A stretch of 64,000 bases of DNA from Pyrinomonadaceae bacterium (GTDB taxonomy: Bacteria > Acidobacteriota > Blastocatellia > Pyrinomonadales > Pyrinomonadaceae). A program made the position numbers and the translations under genes. How positions within the stretch are numbered: the stretch's first letter is position 1; each line of letters starts with the position of its first letter. Under the pieces are notes generated by a model that did no database searches, was not told the DNA's origin, and saw nothing but the letters and a program-made list of their open reading frames with translations. The DNA lies in NCBI GenBank assembly GCA_021228405.1, contig JAJQRF010000013.1, positions 63,810 through 127,809 on the forward strand, given 5' to 3'. Shown here piece by piece: positions 55,485-64,000 of this stretch.

Positions 55485-57154
55485 GTAAAAATTCAAGTTT
55501 CTCGCCATCAACGGAAGTTTCCGGCAAACCGGACGATAAGACACCCAAAATCAGCACGAACTGGTTGGGTTCACTGAAATATGTCGTCAAAGGCAACGAG
55601 GGCAAATTCGCACTTGTGCTGATCTCAAGCGTTCTGGCAAACGCTTTCGTGATGGCTTTCAGTCCTTTCGTGATGAAGTTTATTTTCGACGAAGGGATCA
55701 TTCGCGGAGATTTCAGGTCTTTTATTATCTTAGCCGTCGTTTCGGTTTTGGTATTTACGCTTTGGAGAATCTGGGTCTATCTTAATCGCCTTTACGTTCA
55801 AAAGCTTAAAGTGGAAATATCGGGTCAGATCAGTAAACGGCTGATCTCCAAATATTACGAAATTTCGTATAATGAGGTTTCCCGTAACGACAGCGGATAC
55901 TTCGTTTCGCGCATTTACGACGAAGCCGCCTCGACATGTCATCCGACTATCGATACTTTTATTTCTTTGTTTTCGAGCATTGCGACCTTGATTGTCGCAA
56001 CCTTCGTTGTGTTGGCGATGTCGTGGCGCGCTTCGCTTTCGATCGTCGCGGCGTTTCCGCTGATCTATTTAGTTACCAGAACATACGCGAACAAGATTAA
56101 AAATCTATCGAAAGACGAAAATGAAAAGCAAGCCGTATTGAAAGGCGTAATCACTAAATCGGTAAATTCCTTTAAGTTTGTAAATGTTTTCAACCTGAAA
56201 TCGACGGTTCTCGAAAAGATCGGAGGTTACTACGATAAATATGCGGAGGCGACGATTTTGAGGTTTCGGAGCGCGAGCAAATACGAAACGATCAACGGCA
56301 CGTTGATGTCATACACGGAAACTATCGCGACCATCGGAGCCGGATATGAAATTCTGGTCGGGAGAATGACCTTCGGCTCTTTTATGGGTTTTATGCAGGC
56401 TTACTGGGGTGTCATCGGTTCGGTCAGAGGGCTTTTCGGCTTGATTCCCGAACTTTCAAGACTCACCGGCGCAGTCGAGCGATTAATGGAATTTGAACAG
56501 AATCCTTCCGAACGAAATAACATCACCGAGTCCGATTCTCTTCAGTTAAATCAGATGTCTTTCAGTTACGGGCTGAAATCGGTTTTGGAAAACATTACGA
56601 TCAATCCTGCGAAGAGCGAAAAAATTCTGGTTATCGGGTCGAACGGTAGCGGTAAAAGCACTTTCGCTCATATCGTTTCGGGATTTTTATCACCTACCGA
56701 AGGAAAGGCGAAAACGTTTCCTTTGTCGCGAATCAGCGCGGTGATCTATCCTTCCGAATTTATCCCGGGCACGGTCAGGGACAATTTCAGCTTTATCGAT
56801 TCCGCTTCCGAAAAATTCAGATTCAACGAGATCGGTGCAAAGTTCAACCTTCTTTCAAAGCTCGACAAAGACCCTTCGGAATTATCAGCCGGACAAAGAA
56901 AGAAGCTGGAAATAATGATGGGACTTGTCAAAGAATCCGATCTTTATATTTTCGATGAACCTCTGGCGGGTATCGACGTGGAAAGCAAAGAGAGAATTAT
57001 GTCGGAAATCTTCAAGTATACGAAAGGCAAGATTTTAATAGTCGTGATGCACGGTGACGAACAATTTCACCACCATTTCGACAGTGAAATTAACTTGAAT
57101 AAAGACAAAGTTTTTTACAGGAAACTCGAAAACCGGAAGCTGGCGAAGGTATGA
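55481..57154 (+). CDS. ABC half-transporter (membrane plus ATPase domains)
   Basis: 557 aa. The N-terminal transmembrane domain (~45-320, about six helices) is fused to an ATPase domain: Walker A GSNGSGKST (386-394), signature LSAGQ (468-472), Walker B LYIFDEP (488-494) and switch His524. There is no C39 peptidase domain, so it does not cleave leaders. ATGA overlap with LanKC indicates coupled translation and a role in exporting the lanthipeptide across the inner membrane. The leader protease is not in the locus. Confidence 0.92.
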   Translation: MSKNSSFSPSTEVSGKPDDKTPKISTNWLGSLKYVVKGNEGKFALVLISSVLANAFVMAFSPFVMKFIFDEGIIRGDFRSFIILAVVSVLVFTLWRIWVYLNRLYVQKLKVEISGQISKRLISKYYEISYNEVSRNDSGYFVSRIYDEAASTCHPTIDTFISLFSSIATLIVATFVVLAMSWRASLSIVAAFPLIYLVTRTYANKIKNLSKDENEKQAVLKGVITKSVNSFKFVNVFNLKSTVLEKIGGYYDKYAEATILRFRSASKYETINGTLMSYTETIATIGAGYEILVGRMTFGSFMGFMQAYWGVIGSVRGLFGLIPELSRLTGAVERLMEFEQNPSERNNITESDSLQLNQMSFSYGLKSVLENITINPAKSEKILVIGSNGSGKSTFAHIVSGFLSPTEGKAKTFPLSRISAVIYPSEFIPGTVRDNFSFIDSASEKFRFNEIGAKFNLLSKLDKDPSELSAGQRKKLEIMMGLVKESDLYIFDEPLAGIDVESKERIMSEIFKYTKGKILIVVMHGDEQFHHHFDSEINLNKDKVFYRKLENRKLAKV

Positions 57155-57199
57155 TGATCTATCGATGTTAAAATTAAATTGAAATTTTCAGGAAGTAAT

Positions 57200-58234
57200 A
57201 TGAGAAACAAATTTTTTTTGACCGCTTTTATGTGGTTGGTCTTTGGCAGTTTATCTGCAATCCAAGCCCAGACCGCATCAACCTTCGCAAACTTTTCCGG
57301 CAAAATCTCCGCGATCAACATTGAGAGCGGAGAAATTACGCTTTTAACCGCCGAAAATGTGAGTTTTACAGTCAACACTAAAAATGTGACCGACATCAGA
57401 CAGGTTTCTGCGGGGGCGACGACGTTGCAGGATTCGGCGATCATTTCGGTCGCGCAAATTTCCGTTGACGACAGAGTTTTGGTGAGAGGAAAACTTTCCG
57501 ATAAAAACGTGATCGCCGCGAAACAAATAATCGTAATAAAAAAGGATGATCTGGAAAAAAGAGAAGCCCTCAAACGCGAAGACTGGAAAAAGCGCGGAAT
57601 CGCGGGCACGGTCGTAAAAACCGATGCGACGAATAAGAAAATATCCGTTCTGATGCAGGGACAAACCCAACCGATCGATATTTCCTTTCCGAACAATGTC
57701 GTCATTCAACGTTATCAAAAGAACGCCGCGAACCTCAATGATTTTAAGCCGAGTAATTTCGAGGAAATCAAGGAAGGCGACCAGATCAGAGTATTAGGAA
57801 ATAAGAGTTCCGATGGTTTGCAGATGAATGCGGAGGAAATTTTCGTCGGTTCTTTCAATACGCGTGTCGGAAAAGTAGTTTCCATCGATCTTCAAAACAA
57901 TGAACTGAAAATCGCGGAACCGTCCAACAAAACTATCTCGGTATCCGTAAACCCTGAGTCGATCATCCGCCGCGTCACGCCGGACACCGCCGCAAACGGC
58001 AAAGCCCGCACAAATGAAGCGAACGGAAAAATAAATCTGACGGGTTTACAGGAAAATCTGCCGAAAATTAACCTGGCTGATATAAAGGTCGGCGAAATAA
58101 TTGCCGTTGCAAGCTCTTCCGATTCGGGAGCCGAAAAAATATTGGGTTTGGTAATGGTGACGGGAATCGATTCCTTGATGGGTCAATCATCGAAAAAGTC
58201 GTCGAATAAAACTTTCAATCTGGACGTGTTTTAG
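57200..58234 (+). CDS. Secreted DUF5666-like repeat protein
   Basis: 344 aa from ATG 57200, which has AGGA 6 nt upstream; a TTG at 57179 would add seven residues. The signal peptide (~1-24, ending IQAQ) is followed by about three beta-rich OB-like repeats with G-x-V/I...D...I-V-V patterns (around 30-110, 125-205, 210-260), typical of DUF5666. It starts 46 bp after the ABC transporter gene on the same strand, so it may be co-transcribed with the lanthipeptide genes. Function unknown; a periplasmic binding role is only a guess. Confidence 0.7.
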   Translation: MRNKFFLTAFMWLVFGSLSAIQAQTASTFANFSGKISAINIESGEITLLTAENVSFTVNTKNVTDIRQVSAGATTLQDSAIISVAQISVDDRVLVRGKLSDKNVIAAKQIIVIKKDDLEKREALKREDWKKRGIAGTVVKTDATNKKISVLMQGQTQPIDISFPNNVVIQRYQKNAANLNDFKPSNFEEIKEGDQIRVLGNKSSDGLQMNAEEIFVGSFNTRVGKVVSIDLQNNELKIAEPSNKTISVSVNPESIIRRVTPDTAANGKARTNEANGKINLTGLQENLPKINLADIKVGEIIAVASSSDSGAEKILGLVMVTGIDSLMGQSSKKSSNKTFNLDVF

Positions 58235-58329
58235 GGTGAGTTTGCCTGGATAATCTCGCTATAGTCGATCCGGCAATTCGACCCGTAAAGTTTGTAAAAG
58301 AGGAGCATTTAAAAACTATAAGAATCGTT

Positions 58330-61221
58330 ATGAGCAATTTGATATTTAAATTTAACGGGAGCTTATTAGGACTTTCACTTATTTTAATGCTGATTCTGGC
58401 AAATGCGGCTTTTTCGCAGGAGAAAGCAGGTCTGCTCAGTGGTAAAGTGACCGATGAACAGGGCAATATCGTGGTTGCCGCAGAGATTTTCCTGACCGGG
58501 AAGAACGGAAAAACGCAGAAGGTTTCGAGCTTAAATAACGGAAATTTCGTATTCAGCAATGTGTCGCCCGGAAATTATGTTCTGGAAGTCAAAACGAAGG
58601 ATTTTGATTTGTTCAGGGATGAAAATATCCTGATCGAATCGGGAAAAACGGTGAATTTCGACGTTCAATTAAAGATCAAGCCGATCACTGAATTGGTCAA
58701 GATCGAATCGGAAATCGGTGCCAAAGCCGACCCGAGCAACACTTCGGATTTGAAGTTGAGTGAAAAGGACGTTGAAGAACAGCTTCCCGACGATCCCGAC
58801 GCGCTGGCTAATGCTCTCAAGGCGATGGCTCCGAGCGGTCCGGGCGAACCGCAAATTTTCGTTGACGGCTTCGAGAGTTCAAAACCGCCTCCGAAGCAAA
58901 CGATTCGTGAGATTCGGATCAGTTCCAACACGTTCACCGCAGAAGATGACCGCCCGAGCGGAGCGAGAATTCAGATTTTCACAAAATCCGGATTCGATAA
59001 GCTTCAAGGCGGCGTGTTTTTCAACTGGAGCAATGACAAATTAAATTCGCGCAATCCTTTTGCCAATGAGCGTCCGCCTTATGCTTACAGGCAATACGGG
59101 ATAAATCTGGGAGGAAAACTGGTTCCGAAAAAGGTTTCTTTTTTTACCAGTTTTCAGAAATTGGATGAAGACCAAAGCGGTATTGTGACGGCGCGAATAT
59201 TGGATTCGGCTTTCAACTTTGTTTCTTTAAATTCATCATTTACGGTTCCGCGCCGCGACATTTCAGCCAGTGCGCGGATAGATTGGCAGATCAATGAAAA
59301 AAATTCCCTCAATACGCGCTACAGCTTCAACCGTGCAAGTATTAATAATATCGGGATCGGCGAACTGACTTTGGCGGAAAGAGGATACGGTCTGCGAATG
59401 ACGGGGCATCTTTTTCAGTTAAGCGAAACGATGGTTATAAACCCTCAAACCGTCAACGAACTCCGCTTTCAATTCATTAACACCGACACGAAAAAAATCG
59501 ATAATAATCCGAATATCAGTATAAACGTGCAGGAATCGTTCTTAGGCGGCGGAGCCGGACAGGGAAGAGCTTTCAATCGCGACAATCGTTTTGAACTTCA
59601 GAACTACATCACCACCAATTTCTCGAAACATCTGCTCAGATTCGGTGTCAGATTGAGAGGAATTCAGATAAAGGATACCGCGCCGACCAATTTCAACGGC
59701 AGTTACACTTTTACCGGCGGGCTGGCTCCGCTTTTGGATAACAATAACGAAATTGTTCTGGATTCAAACGGACAGCCGGTAAACATACAAATTACGAGTT
59801 TGGAACGCTACAGACGAACCCTGCTTCTCAGAAGTTTGGGATTTTCCCCGGCGGCGATCAGGCTTCGGGGCGGCGGCGCAACCCAATTTTCGGTATCGCG
59901 CGGAAATCCTCAGGCGGACGTTAATCAGTTTGAATTCGGCGGTTTTATTCAGGAAGAATGGAGAATCAAGCCGACTTTGAATATTTATCTCGGGCTTCGC
60001 TACGAAAACCAGAATAATATCGGCGATCATTCCAACTTTGCTCCGCGAATTGCGTTTGCGTGGGTTCCGAAAATAGGAAAAGAACAAAACACGACGATTC
60101 GCGGCGGCATCGGGTTATATTACAACCGTTTTGAAACGCCTTATCTTCTGCAATCCAGACGTTTCGACGGTATTCAACAAGAGCGGTTTATCACGTCCGT
60201 TCCTTCATTGGTCGATTCCTTTCCAAATCTTCCGTCGTCCGAACAGTTGTCGGGTTTCCTGAGCCAACAGAGTGTTACCAGGCTTGCCGACAACACGCAG
60301 GCGGGCAGAACCGTAGTTTCGTTGCTCGGTCTGGAACAGAAACTTTCGCCCAACAGTATGGTTACGGTCGGATTTTCGTATTACCGCGCCAGACACAACC
60401 TGAGAGAGCGTAACATAAACGCACCTTTGCCTGGAACTTATATTGTCGGACAAAACGGGAGCGGAATTCGTCCTTTCGGAAATGTCGGCAACATTTTTCT
60501 GATCGAATCCAGTAACGATTATTTTCAGAACCAGTTTTATATAAACTACCGAAACCAGATAAATCCGAACATTTCGCTGTTCATCAACTATTTGTTGTCC
60601 GACACGAAAGACGGCGGAGCGATCGGCAGTTTTCCGGCGGATTCATATTCACTCGAATCGGAATGGGGACGTGCTTCCAGCTTCAGCATCAGGCATCGGC
60701 TATATTTGAACGGCAGATTCCAAATTCCCAAAATAAATTTGATGATTAGTCCGCAAATCGTCGTATTTAGTCAGCGTCCGTTCAATATCACAACGGGAAT
60801 TGACACGAACGGCGATCAGATATTTCTCGAACGTCCGGCGTATGCAACCACGGCGAGCGGGGTAAATATCTACAATACCGCATTTGGAAGCTTTAACATT
60901 AATCCGTCCGCCGGACAGGAAATTATTCCGAGAAATATCGGCAGAGGTCCGGCTTTCTTTTCCTTTAACACGTCGGTCAGCCGGACGTTCGCGCTTGGAA
61001 AAAGCATCAAAACCGATCGCGGCTCGGACAGACCATATCGATTAACTTTGTCGGCTCAGATACAGAATTTATTCAATAACGTCAACCTGGCAACTCCGGT
61101 CGGTAATTTGAGTTCACCGCTGTTTGGATTATCGACAAGCACGGTCGGACCGTATGGATTTGAAAACGGGAGTTCGGCATATAATCGAAGAATCGAAGCC
61201 CAGTTACGTTTTACTTTCTGA
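58330..61221 (+). CDS. TonB-dependent receptor with carboxypeptidase-regulatory-like domain (Oar-like)
   Basis: 963 aa. A signal peptide (~1-29) is followed by a CarboxypepD_reg-like Ig fold (~36-115), a plug-like domain (~125-215, QIFVDGFES) and a long beta-barrel. The barrel ends in the outer-membrane signal AQLRFTF. GARIQIFTKSG fits the plug-to-barrel boundary. Its presence indicates an outer membrane. It begins 95 bp after the DUF5666-like gene, so it may belong to the lanthipeptide transcript and serve release or uptake across the outer membrane. That link is inference only. Confidence 0.85.
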   Translation: MSNLIFKFNGSLLGLSLILMLILANAAFSQEKAGLLSGKVTDEQGNIVVAAEIFLTGKNGKTQKVSSLNNGNFVFSNVSPGNYVLEVKTKDFDLFRDENILIESGKTVNFDVQLKIKPITELVKIESEIGAKADPSNTSDLKLSEKDVEEQLPDDPDALANALKAMAPSGPGEPQIFVDGFESSKPPPKQTIREIRISSNTFTAEDDRPSGARIQIFTKSGFDKLQGGVFFNWSNDKLNSRNPFANERPPYAYRQYGINLGGKLVPKKVSFFTSFQKLDEDQSGIVTARILDSAFNFVSLNSSFTVPRRDISASARIDWQINEKNSLNTRYSFNRASINNIGIGELTLAERGYGLRMTGHLFQLSETMVINPQTVNELRFQFINTDTKKIDNNPNISINVQESFLGGGAGQGRAFNRDNRFELQNYITTNFSKHLLRFGVRLRGIQIKDTAPTNFNGSYTFTGGLAPLLDNNNEIVLDSNGQPVNIQITSLERYRRTLLLRSLGFSPAAIRLRGGGATQFSVSRGNPQADVNQFEFGGFIQEEWRIKPTLNIYLGLRYENQNNIGDHSNFAPRIAFAWVPKIGKEQNTTIRGGIGLYYNRFETPYLLQSRRFDGIQQERFITSVPSLVDSFPNLPSSEQLSGFLSQQSVTRLADNTQAGRTVVSLLGLEQKLSPNSMVTVGFSYYRARHNLRERNINAPLPGTYIVGQNGSGIRPFGNVGNIFLIESSNDYFQNQFYINYRNQINPNISLFINYLLSDTKDGGAIGSFPADSYSLESEWGRASSFSIRHRLYLNGRFQIPKINLMISPQIVVFSQRPFNITTGIDTNGDQIFLERPAYATTASGVNIYNTAFGSFNINPSAGQEIIPRNIGRGPAFFSFNTSVSRTFALGKSIKTDRGSDRPYRLTLSAQIQNLFNNVNLATPVGNLSSPLFGLSTSTVGPYGFENGSSAYNRRIEAQLRFTF

Positions 61222-61432
61222 ACACATACAAATTTTCAGCTTTTCTCATTAGCTGTCTGAAAGTTTGTAAATAAAATTCGAGGTCGCGCGACAGGTATCG
61301 GAAATTTGTCGTGAACAATTAATTTTATATAGCCGAAAACGGTCGGACGGCGGCAAAATTTTGTTTGCCCAATAATTATTACTATGTTAGTGTTTACTGA
61401 TTAAGTTAATTCGATCAATTATTACCAAAATA

Positions 61433-63136
61433 ATGGTTCACACCCTGGAATTTAATCAACTGTCATTTACCTACAACCGGACTGAAAAACCGGCACTCAA
61501 AAAAATAGAAGCACAGGTCGGCAAAGGGGAATTCGTCGTTCTGATGGGAGCAGGCGGTTCGGGAAAATCAAGTCTTTGCTACACTCCGAACGGCGTTATC
61601 CCACATCTCTTGCGCGGCAAATACAGCGGCGACGTTCTCTTTAACGGCGCAAGTGTCGCGACCAAAAAAGTTTGGGAACTGGCGCGTTCCGTGGGGCTCG
61701 TGATGCAGGATTTTGAATCTCACCTGTTTTCTTCGAGCGTTGAGCTTGAGATGGCTTTCGGACTCGAAAATTTGGGAATGAACCGAGCGGAAATCGGGCG
61801 GCGAATAGCGGAATATCTGAAAATTATCGGGCTGGAACACAAATTACACTTTGAACCGTCCAGTTTGTCCGGCGGACAAAAGCAGAAACTCGCGATCGGC
61901 GGGGTTATGTGTATGGAGCCGGAACTTTTAGTGATGGACGAGCCGACGACCGATCTTGACCCCTTCACCCGGACGGAAATCCTTTCATTATCCGATTTGG
62001 TGCGGGACAGGGGAGCCGCGCTTATTATTGCCGACCACCGTTCCGAAATTTCCCTTAATGCGGATTCCGTGTGGCTGATGAAAAACGGCGAGATCGTAAA
62101 GATGGGCAAACCTGTCGATGTAATGACGGATTTGCGGCTTTTACAAGATTGCAGGGTAATGCCGCCGCCGATTTTGGAATTGATGGACGCTTTGGATTTT
62201 CCGAAAAAAATCTGGACGGTTGACGAAGCGGAATCAGCGTTAAGAGCACAAATCAAAATAGGCGGGCGCAGTTACGGCAACTCATTAATAAATAAACCGC
62301 CGATTTCGGAAAGGTCGAATCCGATAATATCGGTCAGGGAACTCAAATATGTTTACGATTATAAAAAAGTTTCCGGCTTAAACGATATAAATCTGGACAT
62401 TTACGAAGGCGATTTTCTGGCGATAATGGGACCTAACGGTTCGGGCAAAACTACTCTCGCAAAGCATTTTAACGCCTTGTTAACGCCAGCCGCCGGACAA
62501 GTTTTGCTGAAGGGAAAACCGATCGATTCATATACGAAAAAAGAGATCGCTTCTCAGGTCGGTTACGTTTTTCAGAACCCCGACAATCAGATATTTGCTC
62601 CGACCGTTGTTGATGAAGTCAGCTTCAGTCTGCGTCAACTCGGATTTGAAGAAAACGTTATAAAACCCCGAGTCAAGGAAATTCTTCAAATAGTAGGTTT
62701 GCAGGAAATGGAAGAGGAAGACCCGGTGCGCCTGACCAAAGGACAAAGGCAGCGATTGGCAGTCGCCTCGGCGATGGTCACTCAACCTCCTGTATTAGTG
62801 CTTGACGAACCGACCAAAGGACTTGATTACCCGCACAAGGTCGAACTGATGAAACTCCTGATGAAATTAAATAACCAGGGACATACGATCATTATAATTA
62901 CTCATTCGTTTTGGATAGTTGCCGAATTTGCAAGCAGAATTATCGTGTTGAATTCAGGCAAAAAGGTGCTCGAAGGGCAAACCCGGGAAATCTTCAGCCG
63001 TGAAGGTGAGTTGGAAAAAGCGGGATTGGGCACTTCTCCGCTGGTCAGTTTAAGCAATCGGTTGGGATTAAACGGCATAACCGTCGATAAAATGGTTCAG
63101 GAATTGAAATCATATGAAAATTTTCGGGTATCTTGA
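61433..63136 (+). CDS. Fused energy-coupling-factor ATPase (EcfA-EcfA')
   Basis: 567 aa with two ABC ATPases in one chain. The first (~1-240) has Walker A GAGGSGKSS (39-47), signature LSGGQ and Walker B LLVMDEP. The second (~300-530) has Walker A GPNGSGKTT, a KGQRQR signature variant (LTKGQ) and Walker B VLVLDEP. In most bacteria EcfA1 and EcfA2 are separate. It overlaps ecfT by 23 bp. The module energises vitamin or metal uptake through a substrate-binding S component. None is visible in the window, so it may be encoded elsewhere. Confidence 0.9.
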   Translation: MVHTLEFNQLSFTYNRTEKPALKKIEAQVGKGEFVVLMGAGGSGKSSLCYTPNGVIPHLLRGKYSGDVLFNGASVATKKVWELARSVGLVMQDFESHLFSSSVELEMAFGLENLGMNRAEIGRRIAEYLKIIGLEHKLHFEPSSLSGGQKQKLAIGGVMCMEPELLVMDEPTTDLDPFTRTEILSLSDLVRDRGAALIIADHRSEISLNADSVWLMKNGEIVKMGKPVDVMTDLRLLQDCRVMPPPILELMDALDFPKKIWTVDEAESALRAQIKIGGRSYGNSLINKPPISERSNPIISVRELKYVYDYKKVSGLNDINLDIYEGDFLAIMGPNGSGKTTLAKHFNALLTPAAGQVLLKGKPIDSYTKKEIASQVGYVFQNPDNQIFAPTVVDEVSFSLRQLGFEENVIKPRVKEILQIVGLQEMEEEDPVRLTKGQRQRLAVASAMVTQPPVLVLDEPTKGLDYPHKVELMKLLMKLNNQGHTIIIITHSFWIVAEFASRIIVLNSGKKVLEGQTREIFSREGELEKAGLGTSPLVSLSNRLGLNGITVDKMVQELKSYENFRVS

Positions 63137-63905
63137 CGGCGATTCTTTTATTCATAAGCTCGATCCGCGAACGAAAATTATCGGATTGTTTGCCGTTAGC
63201 GGACTTTTGTTTGTTTTCAATCATCCCGCGTATGTTTTCATTTTATTCTGCTTTGCATTGCTTATCAGTTTGACGGGCGGAGTTTTGAGCCGCATTTTTC
63301 GACTGATAATACCACTTTCGATACTCGCGATCGTTTCAATGATTACGTGGCCATTTTACTTAAAGGGCGGAACGGAACTGTTTTCGATCGGCGGAATAGT
63401 TCTGTCAAAAGAAGCTCTTTTGTATGGTATCGCGATGGGCTTCAGGTGGGCTGGAGCAATTGTCCTCGGAATTATATTTTTATCGATTACCAGACCGGAT
63501 GATTTTTATGCGGCGATGATCAAATTAAAAATTCCTTACTCAGTCGCTTTTGTGACCTCGCTGACCTTTCGGCTTGTGCCGTCGTTTATCGGTAGCGGGG
63601 TTGAGATCAAAGAAGCGCAGGTGTCGCGCGGTCTTGATCTTAATTCAGGAGGGATTTTCAGTCGGGTGAGAAAGTGGATGGTTTTGGCGGTTCCGCTTTT
63701 TATGAATGCCATCCAGCAAACTACCCGGATGACCGTCGCTCTCGAATCCAGAGCCTTCGGCTCCCGGACGACGCGGACGTTCTACCGCAAATATGAAATG
63801 AAAAGACGCGATTTTGCAGTTCTCATTATTTCTTCGCTGATGCTTTTGCTTTGCATATTTTTAAGAGTGAACGGATTCGGAGTTCTTTTAACTGATCGGC
63901 TTTGA
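63114..63905 (+). CDS. ecfT: Energy-coupling-factor transmembrane protein EcfT
   Basis: 263 aa with about five to six transmembrane helices. It has the two coupling-helix motifs with the Ala/Ser-Arg-Gly/Ala pattern: QVSRGLD (~187) and ALESRAFGS (~215). These motifs lock into the ATPase pair encoded just upstream. The overlap of 23 bp with the fused ATPase gene shows coupled translation. A group II ECF transporter with a separate S component is likely. Confidence 0.9.
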   Translation: MKIFGYLDGDSFIHKLDPRTKIIGLFAVSGLLFVFNHPAYVFILFCFALLISLTGGVLSRIFRLIIPLSILAIVSMITWPFYLKGGTELFSIGGIVLSKEALLYGIAMGFRWAGAIVLGIIFLSITRPDDFYAAMIKLKIPYSVAFVTSLTFRLVPSFIGSGVEIKEAQVSRGLDLNSGGIFSRVRKWMVLAVPLFMNAIQQTTRMTVALESRAFGSRTTRTFYRKYEMKRRDFAVLIISSLMLLLCIFLRVNGFGVLLTDRL

Positions 63906-63928
63906 ATATCGATCAGAACGGAAAATAA

Positions 63929-63957
63929 AATACCCCGCAGCAAGCTGACGGGGTATT
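63929..63957. terminator. Terminator between ecfT and a convergent gene
   Basis: A 13-bp stem with one bulged A (AATACCCCG-CAGC, pairing across an AA loop to 63949-63957) lies 24 bp after ecfT. Upstream A/T sequence gives a T-rich tract on the minus strand, so it mainly serves the convergent gene entering from the right. Confidence 0.75.
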
Positions 63958-64000
63958 AAAACAGCTTGAGTTGACCGTTTGATTCAATCTTGCCTTGTTG
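63956..64000 (-). CDS. C-terminal fragment of an unknown gene at the right edge
   Basis: A minus-strand frame enters at base 64000 and ends in TAA at 63956-63958, giving the last 14 residues (QQGKIESNGQLKLF). The stop next to a minus-strand terminator supports a real gene end. The product cannot be identified. Confidence 0.4.
   Translation of the reverse strand, partial: QQGKIESNGQLKLF

Overview
The window looks like a chromosomal segment of a diderm, moderate-GC bacterium. The best guess is Acidobacteriota, class Blastocatellia (Pyrinomonadaceae-like). This is inferred from the gene repertoire: ToxR-type winged-helix proteins fused to TolB/PD40 or TPR sensor parts, a CHAT-TPR protein, an Oar-like TonB-dependent receptor, a DUF5666-like protein, a DAHP synthase/chorismate mutase fusion and several secreted subtilases. 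No rRNA, tRNA, IS element or CRISPR array was seen.

Layout. 0-8.3 kb: a conflict/peptidase island. Two adjacent minus-strand genes share an effector-associated (EAD1-like) N-terminal domain; one carries a trypsin-like protease and the other runs off the left edge. A sigma-factor/membrane-protein pair follows, then a translationally coupled clostripain-like peptidase and CHAT-TPR protein. 8.8-13.7 kb: pheS-pheT and convergent asnS. 13.9-17.9 kb: a four-gene minus-strand tailoring operon (PhyH-type oxygenase, B12/radical SAM protein, IPNS-like 2OG oxygenase, CmcI-like methyltransferase). 18.6-25.6 kb: aroG-aroQ fusion, a possible 51-aa ORF, a secreted subtilase, and a GGDEF/EAL protein. The subtilase has a decayed ClpB-like AAA+ domain and an ILMGDG repeat tail. 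26.0-36.0 kb: a minus-strand set that looks biosynthetic. It holds two VioC/AsnO-like amino-acid hydroxylases, an amidohydrolase, a radical SAM enzyme, a Gfo/Idh oxidoreductase, a Rieske oxygenase, an MccF-like S66 peptidase and an AspRS paralogue that has lost both class-II catalytic arginines. 36.5-44.2 kb: a caspase-fold protein with a zinc ribbon, a second subtilase and two ToxR-like sensors. 44.3-50.0 kb: an RHS protein with a JAB-like C-terminus.

After a 1.76-kb stretch with no recognisable gene comes a class III lanthipeptide locus (51.76-57.15 kb, probably extending to 61.2 kb). Three tandem precursor genes each encode a core of three contiguous Ser-x-x-Ser/Thr-x-x-Cys heptads. A decayed fourth copy, a LanKC synthetase and an ABC half-transporter follow, then a DUF5666-like periplasmic protein and a TonB-dependent receptor. 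The window closes with a fused EcfA-EcfA ATPase, EcfT, a terminator and the last 14 codons of a minus-strand gene.

The two strongest candidates for undescribed biology are the triple-heptad class III lanthipeptides from a non-actinobacterial diderm, and the 26-36 kb set. In that set a MccF-like hydrolase (MccF inactivates aspartyl-adenylate antibiotics) sits beside an altered AspRS, which suggests self-protection or aspartyl-adenylate-like chemistry. The pseudo-AAA+ subtilase and the EAD-trypsin pair also deserve follow-up. Everything here is read by eye from sequence; family names rest on motifs and remembered family features, not on database searches.
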